From Laguncularia racemosa (Eukaryota > Streptophyta > Magnoliopsida > Myrtales > Combretaceae), in NCBI GenBank assembly GCA_037954665.1, contig JBBMOL010000038.1, positions 2,418,001 to 2,482,000 on the forward strand: DNA of 64,000 nt. The letters are read 5' to 3'. Numbering within the stretch: position 1 is the first letter of the stretch; every line of letters begins with the position of its first letter. The notes under the pieces are model-generated. The model was not told the DNA's origin. It saw only the letters and a list, made by a program, of their open reading frames with translations, and did not search any database. The position numbers were made by a program, and so were the translations under genes. Shown here piece after piece: positions 35,435 to 47,526 of the stretch.

Positions 35435-36499
35435 GTTTTTAAATAATGGTTAACAATCCGACTTTTTTTTTTTTTTTTTTTATGCAGCGTGCCTGAAAAG
35501 GTAATGTAATAAAATGATATTAAAATTGTTATCAGGAAAGAAGGTCACACATCTCCATTTTAGTGAAAGGTACATATATGTAAAGTTTTTTTCTTTTTCT
35601 TTTTTAATTATTATACATATTACAATTATCAAAAAAATAAAATCAAATCAAATATCACTAAGTTAGAATAGTTATTAAATTAAATAGAAATGTTATATGG
35701 AAAAAGTTTTCCTGAGAATTTGAATTATGGAATTTCGTAATGAAAGAATGGTAGATGAAACGGAAAGGGATCTTTTGTAATTTAGGGACCACAAATATTG
35801 GGTCGGCCAAAAGTAGGGGGGGAGCTGAAAGGAGCCCTGGATTTGGTGAGAAAGTGGCCTTTTATTACAAGAATCACTGGTTTTTGTTTGCTTCGTTAAG
35901 GCAAATATCATATGTGGGTGTGCACCCCCACACCCCACTACATTTTAATTTTTATATTTGTGATTGCCTTACCCGTTGTCTAATTTCACCCAAGAGGAGC
36001 TTTATTAAGTAAATTTTCTTTTGCTTCCTTATATGATATCGTTCCTACCAGTATATGCAATCTTACAAAAAAAGTTGTACAAGTTTGACTTTTGCATTTA
36101 ATAGATACCCATTTCTATAAGCATTATCCTCTCTCTCTCTCTCTCTAGATATATATAACAAAAGATTTTCAGTATCAAAATTATAAATATTCTTTTACCC
36201 AATTTTATCATTCGATTTAAATCCATATTAACTATTGGAATATCAAATCTATCGAAAAAAAAACCCTAAATTAGGTGATAAAAAATATTAATTTGTGATG
36301 CAATAGAGGAGGAATTTTGAGATGCTACTTTGAAAATTCTTGATGTTCTTATGATATCAATAATTTTTGGGTGATGTTACAATGTCACGCCTTAAGGGAT
36401 ATACTGTTCTTATCTGTCCGTTATGCATATCAAAACAAGGAGTAGCACTACAACTACTGCAATTCATTTTCCTATTATTTTACCCAAGTATATAAACAT
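35435..36499. other. Intergenic DNA upstream of the PHD gene
   Basis: No recognised gene. A poly-T run lies at 35463-35482 and a (CT)n run at about 36129-36147. 35755-36012 can be read as an ORF on the plus strand and part of it on the minus, but neither resembles a known protein. Confidence 0.5.
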
Positions 36500-37450
36500 C
36501 CATGCATGCAGTGGTTACTCATGACTCAAACACTAGATAGATACGTATAAGGGAAATGGAAGAACGCAAAACGGCTCTAAAGATGAACTGTACTTGTGAT
36601 GGCAATTGTGTACAGTTGACAACGCAACTAGGAACTAAAAAAAGAGAGGAAGGTGACGCAGCGCGGAAAGCGAAAACGAAACGAATCCGAAATTGGATTG
36701 GCTTCCCACAACAAAGAAACACTCTTTGATGCAAATCGAGTTGCGCACAACCTGGAAATTGGAGAAAATTCTCTCTCAAAGTGTATTCAAATATGATAAT
36801 AAAACGTAACCCTAATCTATCTGACAAAAGAGTATTTATATGGTCCCGTAAAATATCTAAAAGGGGAAAATCTAAGCGTACACGTGGAAAAATAATAAGA
36901 TGCGCGTCTACAAACGGTCTCATACACGGCCGTGTATGTAAGCCGTGTATGACTCTGTAAATATTCTTGACTAGGTACACGGTCATGTTTCTAGCCATGT
37001 AAGGAAGCCGTGTACGTGTCTGTGGAAATCTTGATCGAATACACGGTCGCGATGCACGGTCGTGTATGGGGACCGTGTATGACTCTATGGAAATCTGGAT
37101 TGAATACACGGTCGCGATGCACAGCCGTCTCCTAGCCGTGTATGCTTCTGTGGAAATCTGGATCGAATACACGGTCTCGATGCACGGCCGTGTATGGGGG
37201 TCGTGTATGACTCTGTGGAAATCCACCAATCACTACACGGCCGTGTGTTCAGGCCGTGTGTCTCGTGTCCCTTGTGCCTCCATCAGAAGGCTATTAAATA
37301 GCATATGTAACTCGAAAGGTATCGTCAGAAGTTTATAAAGCCAAACTTCATATCGCACAACTCTTCTCATAAATCAATTATAGATATGTAAAATTGAGAC
37401 CATCCTAAGGGAGTGAGAGCGTTCTCCACCTGGCAATTTAAAAGCATTAT
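36500..37450 (-). repeat. LTR-like segment, probable solo LTR or LTR fragment (minus sense)
   Basis: In the minus sense a TATA box CCATATAAATACTC (36843-36830) is followed by ATTAGGGTTACG, a GAGAGAGAATTTTCTCC leader-like stretch and GGAAGCCAATCC. Upstream of the TATA lies a tandem array of palindromic GC-rich units. This layout, U3 with minisatellite, TATA, then R/U5, is typical of plant LTRs. No second copy, primer site or target duplication was found, so the limits are approximate. The long minus-strand frame across it (36519-37229) is an accident of the repeats. Confidence 0.45.
36918..37262. repeat. Minisatellite with CACGGCCGTG palindromes, about 65-bp period
   Basis: About five units carry GAATACACGGTCGCGATGC, CACGGCCGTGTATGGGG and GTGTATGACTCTGTGGAAAT. 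Unit starts near 37036, 37101 and 37163 give a period of 62-65 bp. Each unit contains one or two near-perfect palindromes around CACGGCCGTG, strikingly GC-rich against the AT-rich surroundings. Confidence 0.88.
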
Positions 37451-37644
37451 TCGTGTCTATGTATAACCAGGGCTCAACAAGTATTGGAATTCACAATATT
37501 ATGTACAAGACAATACAATCATGTCCTCAAATAGTTACAGGTACAATGCATCAATAAACAAAAGAATTCAAATTCGCATGTCGATGATCTACAATCCAAC
37601 GTGAAGCCACGAAAAATAGACTCAATTTAACTTGGATTAAGAAG

Positions 37645-38096
37645 TGTTGATAAGCTATTTTGGATATGGACCTCCATATCTAGATTGGCCGATCAATGCT
37701 GATAAGTTACTACAAGTTTATGCCTTCAAGCTCAAACCGGTCGGTCCAGCCCAAAGTTCAAATAAAAACAAATGGAAATAACTCGACAAAAAAGGCAGGT
37801 CAATAGCCTCACAATTCCCCTATTTATTCTCCACAATCAAAGAGAAAATCATGGAGCATTAACCACCTTCCTTATCTAGTTTAGCCATTCCCCTATAAAA
37901 TACATCACACCACTAGGTAATTAATTGAATTTCTATTACTCTACACCCACACTCTCTATTTATATCGTTACTAAGATCCTCTAAACACTAACATGAGCAT
38001 TGAAACAGCCAAGCTCGAAACAACTCTAGTACCTTCACAACTCATCCTTCTTATCTCTTATAGGTCACATGCAATTGTAAAGATCTCGTAACAACA
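37645..38096 (+). repeat. Solo LTR 1 (plus sense)
   Basis: Begins TGTTGATAAG and ends AACAACA, with a TATA-like CCCCTATAAAATAC near 37890. It is flanked by AGAAG (37640-37644) and AGAAA (38097-38101), a 5-bp duplication with one mismatch. It is homologous, in opposite orientation, to 39256-39714: shared blocks include ACCTTCCTTATCTAG, TTCTCCACA and TCCTCTAAA. The family is unidentified; no interior domain is attached. Confidence 0.68.
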
Positions 38097-38101
38097 AGAA
38101 A

Positions 38102-39255
38102 TTAGCAAGCCATACCATACCTATACTTTCTAATCTTACTTGCAACTCTTAAGTGGCATATTTCATGAAAACATGATTAAGACTCACAACACACAACAAT
38201 GATGTTGACTCATTCTTGTCAATGCAAGATCTTCTCAAGTCATCTTAGGTTGCATAGAGATGAAAAGGGGCAACATTTCTTTCTAACACCTTTGTATGTT
38301 GCTGCTTAGTTTGAAATATCTTAAATATAATATGTGTAATGCATGTCTCACTTGAAAGTTTTGCATTTTAACGTTAATTTGTTACAACTTCAAGTGATCA
38401 AATAGTTTTGTGAACATTAATTAGAATGTGCAATGGAATGGTAGAAATTCAACTATGACAAATTGAATTCGATCCATTTCACATAATTCATAGCATTGAA
38501 GCCAATGGTAACATTCATAACATTGAAACCAATGGTCAAAGGTCCAACACTAAGACATATTCCAACCATGAGAACATGTGCATAAGTCAAGAGTTTGCAC
38601 ATTGTTGAAGATCTAGCGGTGCTACCTAAAGACTTAAAATGAATAGCCATTATTGCTAAGAACAACCAAGATTTATTTAGAGTGCATAGATTCATTTCTG
38701 GCATAGCTAGTAGAATAAGGACATGAATATTTATTCCATAATCAAATGATTTTCCTTAATGAAGAATTCCTCTTATTGTGTTTTTGCTTCACTCATGAGT
38801 ATTGGTGTAATCAAACCAAGAAGTAGTATACTAAGGAGGTTGGAAAATAAGAGAGAAATGGATCTATAAAATTTCTAAATTTATCTCCTTACGATGTTAC
38901 AACATGCAATCAATAGTTGAAATTACAAAAAAGAAGATAATGTCATGATAATGTTAAAAGATACTTTAAAAAACTAGATAATTTCATCCATTAATGTATA
39001 AATTTAGGAAATTTTAAAGAATCCAAATAAAAAAAAAGAGTGTTTAAAATGATAGCCTAGGATTTAAACCAACGAATTTGTTATGGAAATGGATCTCTCA
39101 ATTTACTTTCCCTAAATTTTCCTAAATTTACAAATTAAAGGTTGGGATTATCTTGATTTTGACATACCTTATCACGTTATTATGATGCTATCTTCTTAAT
39201 TGTAATCTCAATCATTAAAACAGGGTAATTTTGGAAAAAAATTAGGGAAAGTAAC
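38102..39255. other. DNA between the two inverted solo LTRs
   Basis: About 1.15 kb, AT-rich, with no gag or pol words and no primer site. It does not look like a retrotransposon interior, which favours two independent solo LTRs over one rearranged element. Confidence 0.45.
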
Positions 39256-39714
39256 TATTGTTATTGGATCTTCACAATGGTGCGTATGACTTGTATAAGG
39301 TAAACAAGGTGAGTTGAGGGGATATGGAAAGTGATACTAGTGTGACCACTCCAGCGCTCAAGTAAGTGATTTAGAGGATTAAAGTAACAAGAGAGTATAA
39401 GAGCGTAAAGTAATAGGGTTCGATTATTTACCAAAAGGATTGACATTGTATTTATAGAGGAATGGTTAAGCTAGATAAGGAAGGTGATAAAAGCCCTAAG
39501 ATCCTTTCTTTGACTTTAGATTTTGTGGAGAATTATAAAAGGAGTTATGGAACATTAACTTGGCTTATCTACCAAGCTATTTTCTCTTATTTTCATTTGA
39601 ACTCTAAGTTGGACTAGTTGACTTAAGCCTAAAGGCCTATATCCGTGACAACTTACCGACACTAAATTAGCTAATCTAGACTTGGAAGCTCATGTCTAAA
39701 ATATCTTATCAATA
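39256..39714 (-). repeat. Solo LTR 2 (minus sense), relative of solo LTR 1
   Basis: In the minus sense it begins TATTGATAAG and ends AACAATA, both termini apparently altered from TG..CA by single transitions. A TATA-like CTCTATAAATACA occurs at the matching place (about 39449-39461). Flanks GTAAC and GTCAT agree at only three of five bases, so a target duplication is doubtful. Confidence 0.6.
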
Positions 39715-41389
39715 GTCATTTTAAAGATTTGAATCCACTTATGATACAAATTCGATCCAGCCAAATAAATGCAATGCAATTCTAATCTAAAAAACACAAT
39801 TAGCACAACATATCATAGTTACCCACTCAGTACAACATACCTTCTAGTCATAATAACCCTTAAGGAAAATGTCTAACTAATCCAAGGAACCTTTACATTA
39901 TATTATGAACTTAACAAGATATTGGAACTATATAAATGTACTAATTTACAAGCTTATCCTCATAATGTATCAAAAGCTTAGGATTGTGTTTCAGTTCACT
40001 TTATGTCAAATTGTATGTATAATTTATTTCTCTTTTTAATAGTTATAATGTGAAGTATATGCTTACAATATCTAAGTGTAGTTTTGAAAAGTGTAAAAAG
40101 ATTAAATTATACTTGCAATGATGCCAACATTACATGAATGTACAAAGTTAATACAATCTCAAAAGTCTCACTTATTAGGATAGTATTTACATAAGATAGA
40201 TGTAATCTAGTTAGCCATATCTCACAATATATCTTAGCTAAACTACCATATAAATCCAAGTCGGGACCATAATAAAACAATTTCTAGACTTTTTACTCCT
40301 TTCTTGGGACTTAATTAATGTAATGACATAAGTATAGAAGATATCAATCGTACTTCATTTAAAATATAGAGATCTTTCTTGAATTTTGACATAAATAACA
40401 CTTTTAGTATACTTATCTTCAAATTTAATTCGATAGCTACCTAGTCCCTAAGGTTTTTATGCAGAGACTCTAACCCTACCCTAATTTACATAATCTCATT
40501 TTAAACACCTATTTCCAATTAACCAAAACAAGAACATGCAAGAAATGAATTAGATTAAAAGTCACTTCCAAGAAGCACTAGAGCTATTAGATGCACAAAA
40601 AAAAAAAAAAAGATCCATCGATACTAATACGTGGATTTAGAGGCTATGTCCACTAGACCTGGCCTGATAACCGCAACAACAAGTCTAAACCTAGAACCGA
40701 CCTTATACAACCTGTTCCTGAACCATGAAGGGACCCAGTAGTTCAATAGGTCCCTAGTAGTTCAACTACTAGACTCATCAAACCCGTTGAGTCTAATTCA
40801 TTAAAAAAATTGAAATAAAAATTTTTAGAAAAAATATGTTAAAATTAAAATAATATTAAAAATTTAAACTATTTCATTGTGAAATATGAATATTTAGTTT
40901 CCACTCACAACTTTTAATGTTTTGTTATTATTAACAATAGAAGAAATAAATGTACAAAAAAAATATGTATGGTTAGACATTTATAGAATTGATTAAGAGA
41001 ATATTCCCATTTGTTAGTACTGTAAAGAGTAAAACTAACATTTATCTTTTGATTTTCATTTGTAGACTTTTGTCCCATATTGCAAAGGTGAAAACTTTAT
41101 TTAGGTGTGGCCTATATAAATAAATGCAAATCTTTAAATACTTTTTAAGTTATTTGTAAAATGGGTTAAAAACTATTAAGAAGTTTAGAGTCATAGTTTT
41201 TTTATTATTTAATTTTTAAAATTATTATATTATTAACTAGATAATTTTTTTTAAAAAAAAGACCGATTCACAAAATTTAAAATCAGCTTATGAACTGACG
41301 AGACTAGGGACTTGGCTTAAAACCAAGTCCCATGGGACCAGTTTCCCATTTTAGGGACCTAGAACCACTTGGTTTGGGTTGGGGACAAT
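39715..41389. other. Intergenic DNA; 40640-41389 possibly hAT-derived
   Basis: No gene seen. 40640-40800 and 41270-41389 are rich in words such as CCTAGAACCGACC, AAACCCGTTGAG and CCAAGTCCCATGGGACC, typical of subterminal regions of non-autonomous hAT elements. TAGACCTGGC (40647) might be a terminus, but no partner or 8-bp duplication was confirmed. Confidence 0.4.
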
Positions 41390-42849
41390 TGATGGGCGGT
41401 TTATCTGATCATATCAAATTATAAATTTCTAAACCCAAAAAAATCTAACAACCTAACTAGGTAAGTGTATCTATTTAATATAGTATAGATTACAACAAGT
41501 GTTGTCCTCAAGGATATTAAAAACAAGTACTAGTATTACCATTTTTCTACTATCTGGTCTAAATTTTAATGTAGGATTAATAAATTAAATCATTAATTAA
41601 TCAATTTAATAAACCTAAGATTAATTATAATCACTGTAATAAATGAATTTAATCACAAAGACATATCATTCATCTTGATACACTCTAAACCCTAGCTTTC
41701 TTATAATATTGTATTAATTAACAATTTGTTTATGCTTTGTACTAGGAATTCTCAATTAAACTAATTATTCCCTCGAGTTAATTAATTAATAACCTTATAC
41801 GGAATAGTGGAGACCTCTCCCTCACTATTTTCCTATAAGATTTCATTAAGCTCACAATTCCTAAATAAAGATTAAATCTTTATGTAGAAAATTGAAGTCT
41901 TCCTACTTCTAAGTAAAACATGCAATCCTTCTACTCTTGAAGATCTATCTTATTAGATGAGACCTCTCTCTATCTAACGAGAATCAGACATGTAATCAAT
42001 TCACGCACATAAATTAATCACACAGCAGTTAAAACACATTAATGGATACAAAGGCATAAACTTTTCATTAATCAATAAGTACTTCAATCACATGGTTTAA
42101 AGTTTCACAAGATGCAGGGCATATAAATCTATTCCTCCATAGAATTTACATTAATCACAAAAAATCTAAAGAAGTAACAATAATTCATGATGAAAAGAAT
42201 AAACCTTCGTAGGCATTTTGTGATTTCCGACGATGCTCCAACGGTTTTGCTCTCCAAATTTGTGATTTTGCTATCCTAGGGTTTTTAAAGTGGCTATAAG
42301 AGAAAATAAAATTAGATCCCTAATTTTCGTAATGAAGCAAGTATTTATAGTCTAGGATATAAGGTAGCATGCACGACCTAGTGCACGCCTGTGCTTGGGG
42401 CTGTGTACTTTGAAAAAGAGTAAAATTCTAACATTTCAGGGTTCTGTACGGCCTCTTGCACAGCCGTACTTGAGGTTATGCACTCCGAAATTCTTGTAGT
42501 TTACTCTCTAGGTAGATTTCTTACTTTAGCATGACTTTTACACCACTTATGTAGCGACTAGGGCACAATTTCACAATGCATTCCAATCACTTTTTTCTCT
42601 CCAACACTAGCATCAGCACAATCACGCTGAAGGTTATGCACACATGAAAATCACTTTTTTTTTTTTCATATTGTGCTAGATTTCGCTTCTTTTTTGCTCA
42701 AATCTTCTTTAAATCTTTAATTTGCACTATTTAAACCCTGAAATCAAATATTAAGCACTTAAGTGTCTTTTTTTTGATAAATTCACACAAAATTCATACA
42801 AATTCATATTCGATAAATACTATAGATAAGGTTCTTTTAACACTTATCA
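41390..42849 (-). repeat. 3' LTR of element D
   Basis: In the minus sense it begins TGATAAGTG at 42849, directly after a purine-leaning tract, and contains TATCGAATATGAATTTG, a style seen in Athila LTRs. The inner boundary is well supported. The outer boundary, ending CCGCCCATCA at 41390, rests only on a CA end and a sensible 1.46-kb length, since the 5' LTR is outside the window. A minisatellite-like GC-rich patch lies at 42365-42490. Confidence 0.62.
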
Positions 42850-44417
42850 AACTTCTTGACACTTAACCGTTTGTTTGTCCTCAAGCAAATAAAATAATGA
42901 CAAGAGAAAACTCTATCATAAACTATATTCATTATAATCTTTAAATCATAAGTAGCATTCTTTATTCAATTAATTCTTAGTGACTCGTTATGCCTATTAC
43001 TTAAACTTACCATAATTGTATGTGTACTTAGCATACAATAATTAGACTTTTTAGATTAATCCAAGTAAGTTAAACTAGTATCCTCACTATTTAGCAACCG
43101 CTTTCAAAATTACAAAGGAAATAACAAATCAAACAGAATCCAGGTTATTCAATTGTAATTTGCCACTTACCGAAAAATATATAAACCATTCAAATATTTT
43201 TCAAAGCACAACAACAAGAAGTGAAAATATATAGCATCTATTATTCCCCTAGATTATTTTCCTTTTTCTTTCGAGTCCCTTTAATTTTTTTTAATAGAAC
43301 CAAGTAACCCATGTAGCGAGCTTTCAGCCGACAATTTTGAGTTCATCACCCAAGTTAATAGACATTACTCCCTTGATGAAGGGTGTCCCTACGAGCTTAT
43401 TTACTCGAGTTACAAGACTCGATGAACTTGTCTTTTTGATATCCCTTAAATTTATGGTAATTTCATCGGTCAATTAATCCAAGTTGAGACGACCTTAGGT
43501 GACCGGGTTTTAAAGGGACCCCATCAAACCTCCCTTACCTTAACACATAGGGAGTCAATATTGATATTTATTATTTTTAAAGAGATTGTTTCAAAAAAAA
43601 TTACCAAATTAACAATTTCACATGCTCCTTTCACAAAAGGTTAAAAGAGCTCTCAAAACAATTGAATATTAAATATATTAGCTAGTGAGCTTAAAAACAC
43701 AACTAATTCACTTAAAACTAAATATTTCCAATTACTTCATAACTTTAAATTCAGTTATTAAACAACAAATAGATTTACCCCACTTGGATTTCATCCTAAA
43801 ACTCTAGCTAAGTATGCCAAGCCCAACAATAAGTGAGTAGGGCATACAAAGTCACTACTTTTATATATGTGTGTACAAAAATACTACTTTTACATTTTAA
43901 TGAGTATAAATTCAAGGTTTCCACTTTTCAATAATTTAAAATCGAAATTAAATTTCAATTGTAAACTTGTAACTAGGGGTAATTTTGACCAATAAGAGCA
44001 TAAGGTACCTAAATAATTTAGAACCTAATTTCTTCTATCTTTATATCCCTTTTCCACACTTATTTAAGATATTGTCCCCAATGTCAGGTAAAAGAAAAAT
44101 TAAAAAATAAAAGAAAAAGGACACTAAGGACTTCCCCAATTATTGGCACTTACAAGTTTGAATTCCAGCAAAGCAAAAGTTGTGCATCATCAAACCTAAA
44201 AATAAAAAAAAATAAAAACACTAAACTAAAAAAAATAAAATAAAAGTTAGCCTATCCTAGTCTAAAGAATAAAACATGCAACCAATTCAAATAAAAAGTC
44301 TTCCTAAAAGGGAGCTCAATTAAGTACAAATTAAGAGCATAAAGAAATAAAATAGTCTTATGAAAAATTAAAAAAAAAATGAGGGAGAAAATGTAAAGCT
44401 AGCAGAAGATCCAACAC
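42850..44417 (-). other. 3' untranslated region and purine tract of element D
   Basis: Adjacent to the LTR, the minus strand reads AAGTGTCAAGAAGTT, a decayed purine tract. Further in, 43280-43560 contains AACCCATGTAGCGAGC and CCTTGATGAAGGGTG words that I associate with Athila 3' regions. No coding potential. Confidence 0.55.
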
Positions 44418-45795
44418 TCAATCATCTTCTCCGCTACTATCATTAATGTCTATGGCTGTTGTATCATCTCCCTGATCATCATCATCACCATCTTCCTCAT
44501 CCACTTCTTTGATATCATCTCCCTCATCGTCTTCTTCTTCAGAACTGGAGGACTCAGCTATAACTGGGTCCTTGTCCCTTCTCCTAGATGGTTCAAGAGC
44601 ATCGTCATGTGATGAAGTAGAGTCAGGAGAGGAGTCATATGTTGGTGGATCACTTAGTGGTGAGGAGAAATAGCCAACTAGTCTTCTTAGAAATGCCTAA
44701 ATTGCACTTCAAAAGTGTTTGTTTTTCTTTCTTTCCTTTTTATTCAACTCTCTCTCTTCCTGGAATTCTCTTTTTAAACTATGAAGTTCATCCTCGAGAA
44801 GGTAGGCATTGGATGTAGAAGTAGCACCAGAAGTATAAGTCCCTTTAGGTGGAGTTAAATACTTTAACAAAGTAAGTATGTCTAGTAACTTGACTAACCC
44901 CTATAGCCGGAATGGGCCATCAAAAATTTTAGTTACAGGGATGGCTGGTTCCTCAGGATTTGGGGCTTAAAAAATGTCATATCCTTTAAAAAAATTAGTT
45001 ATATAGTCCTCCACAGTATATCCCCTTTGCTCGAGGATCAATTGCCTATCGATGTAGGAACTTAGCAATTTTGACTCCTATATTTATTTGAAATTTTTTA
45101 GTCATGATATATAGATGAAAATTTTCAAAGTTGTTTACCACCCCATGATTACTTTTTCTTCCTCCAATGGTGTGTGCCAAGAGGTGATGGACCACTTTCA
45201 AATCAATATTTCTGATGGATGATGCCCTGGACTTTGAAGGGTTATAACGGATTTTTGCCTCACAAATTTGTTCCCAATATCTTTGGGCGGACATATCTTC
45301 AAGCCAAGTGGTTTGTAGTCTCTGGAAACTCGCTATATTTGCTTTAGATACTGAGTACAAGCCCAAATATGTCCCAAACCAATATGTCGACAATGTGTGT
45401 TTCTATCCAGATACTTGAAAATTGAGACAGTGACGATCAAATTGTAATGTAAAGAGAAACTTAAGTGTAACCTCTCTATAAGTTGGCTCTTTTATTTCAA
45501 AAAAGGTAGCCTAGGGGCTAATACTAATTATTTCACGAATTTGTTCTTCAATTTCGTAGGCCCTAAGTATCCTCTAGTTAAGGTATTTATTATTTCCAAA
45601 AGCAAAGGACTCTAGTCATTTTTGTTGTTCTTTACTCCAATCTTCGTTAGAATATCTAGCAGGTGCTTTGTGCACTACCTCTCATTATAGAGGGGTTTGC
45701 TGCCCCTTGTGAGAGCGAGAGGCTGGTTCTTGTGGTTGGTGAGATGTGAAAGCTTTTTGCGTTCTCTTCTTATTCGCTGCCCTTTTCATCCCCAT
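44418..45795 (-). pseudogene. Env-position ORF of the Athila-type element (plant transposon-protein domain), broken
   Basis: A likely start is ATG at 45795-45793 (MGMKRAANKKRTQKAF) and the end is TGA at 44420-44418. The best-preserved block, 45393-45046, reads YWFGTYLGLYSVSKAN, YWEQICEAKIRYNPSKSRAS and LKVVHHLLAHTIGGRKSNHG, then LYIMTKKFQINIG. This is the domain found in the extra ORF of Athila-like elements, annotated elsewhere as a putative plant transposon protein. The C-terminal tail (44660-44420) is strikingly acidic: SSSSEEEDDEGDD, then DEEDGDDDDQGDD. Several stops and at least one frameshift break it. Its role in the element is unknown; the old env analogy rests on position only. Confidence 0.72.
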
Positions 45796-46725
45796 CTACA
45801 TAAAAGATGTATAAAAGAGTTCAAGATAAAAAGCTATCAAAGTCTAATTCCATAACTTAATCAAAATTTAAAACAACTCACAATGATGCACAATATCTAT
45901 AAAAGATTTATGTAATCAAAGAATAATGAAACATGCATCAATTCTTAATGATAAAATCATAAGGTAAGAAATAATAGTTAACACGACCGTCTGCACAACC
46001 GTGGAGTAGGTGGGGTAGAATTAAGAACAGGTAAAAATCAAATCAACACAAGCGCGGGAATTTGGTCATGCATAAGGTCATGTAGAAGTGTTAAGACAAT
46101 TGGAGGAACAAAAACCTCATCAATGCTCCATAAATTTCTACTTTAGTTCTTAGAATTGCAAAAACCCCAATTCTGCATGCTTAGGAGCTCTAGATTGTCA
46201 AAATAAGCATTATAAATCAAAATTAAGGTAGCTATTGGTATCAAAGGACTTCCAAAACAATTAATTGCACGTTATTAGGAAAAGCCCCAAAAGTTATGAA
46301 ATCGTAAAAAAAAAAAAAATGGTAATGAACCCTAAGTGTCAAAAGATCGTATATGTGTGATAGAGGAAACGAAAATCTTATAAAAGCACAAATGGATAGA
46401 AGAAGAAGGTATATAGTACAATTAAATACTCAGTAAGCAACAATCACTACCTCACACTTATCTATATGCAAAAACACATTCACATATGTCAAAAACCTAG
46501 CAAGATACAGATAATAATAAAAATTATCATGTGTGCATGTCTGACATATACAACGAAATGGAAAGAAAAACTTACTTAGATGCTTAATCTGGAGAATCAA
46601 AGATGGAGTAGAACGTGAGGGGGAAATGTGTGTAGTGCAAAAGTGGAGTGTCGTGAAGTTGAGGTATAAGGGGAATGTATTAAAGTGGAGCAAAATGAGA
46701 GAGCATGTGGGAGAGGCAGTAAAAG

Positions 46726-46762
<37 letters not shown>

Positions 46763-47389
46763 ACACTCTGTGCAGACTTGTGCATGGTAATGCTTGGGCC
46801 ATGTAGAGTACGAAAAAGTGATCAAGGCTATCCCTATAGGGCACCAGAGTGCCCCACCTTCTGCAGGGGCATGTTCGGGGCCGTACATAATGCTAAAAAG
46901 TAATATGAGGGCTCTTATTGGTAGAACATGAAGTGCCCTAGCACCTGCATAGCTATGCTCAGGGCCATGTAAGGTGCCAAAAATTGCTTAGAAGCTTCTC
47001 TTGAGGTATGCACTACCTTGATCACTGCTTGTGCTCAAAGTTATACAAGTGTTGGAAAATTGTATAGAATTCTAGTAATACTTTTTGAAGCTACATAATC
47101 CATGGAGTTGTTAATTGTGCACCTTAACATAATTAAAGGAACATGAAAATAACTTACCAAGTACACTTGAAAAGTTAAAGCCCGAATTTCTTTACTTGAT
47201 TAATGCTTCCCTACACCCAAAGATGACTCTCACTTTGCGCAAGTAAAATGAATTCATCTTTGCAAATCTACACTCTTTTATTTAACAAAACAAAATTGGT
47301 CTGATGAAATAAAAGTAAACCAAAAAGGAACTTAATATACCTAAGTTAATCATGGGTTGCTTCCTACAAAGCACACTTTTTTAATGCCG
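45796..47389 (-). other. Spacer between pol and the env-position ORF of element D
   Basis: Non-coding. It contains a (TA)n run at 46730-46760 and, at 46780-47060, imperfect GC-rich units (TGCAGGGGCATGTTCGGGG, GCATAGCTATGCTCAGGGCC, CACTGCTTGTGCTCAAAG) spaced about 75-90 bp. The units resemble the patch in the same element's LTR at 42365-42490. Two long chance frames at 46430-46903 span the TA run and are not genes. Confidence 0.6.
46730..46760. repeat. (TA)n microsatellite
   Basis: About 15 AT units inside the pol/env spacer of element D. Confidence 0.95.
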
Positions 47390-47521
47390 TTAGCTCGACA
47401 TCCTTTACTTTGGTTGGCTAACTGTCCAGTAATTGGAGTTTAGACTCCTCACAGTATTCACATGTTGTCCCGTCTCCCATGTATAGTTTCAGTCTATGGC
47501 CATTCCCCTAAAGTTGTCATG
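47390..47521 (-). pseudogene. C-terminal end of element D pol, separated by element C
   Basis: Immediately beyond the target duplication CTTCG the minus strand continues the polyprotein tail in broken frames, with words like VNGHRLKLYMGDG and ESKLQLLD that follow the integrase in Athila-type polyproteins. It adjoins the fragment ending at 61193, so the two were contiguous before element C inserted. Confidence 0.55.
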
Positions 47522-47526
47522 CTTCG

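Noticed and set aside
36519..37229. 236-codon minus-strand frame
   Set aside because: It reads through a palindromic minisatellite and the LTR-like leader. The repeated peptide (EYTV, MHGRV-like on the other strand) is a by-product of the 65-bp units, and both strands are open for the same reason.
40640..41389. Complete non-autonomous hAT element
   Set aside because: The word content fits, but no matching terminal repeats or 8-bp duplication could be shown, so it is left as tentative spacer.
44418..45795. Retroviral envelope gene
   Set aside because: The position resembles env, but no signal peptide, furin-like site or clear transmembrane segment was seen. The protein family is a plant transposon domain with an acidic tail, so an envelope role is not supported.
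46430..46903. Overlapping 152-, 72- and 62-codon frames
   Set aside because: All run through a (TA)n tract giving Tyr-Ile repeats, and lie in the non-coding spacer of element D.
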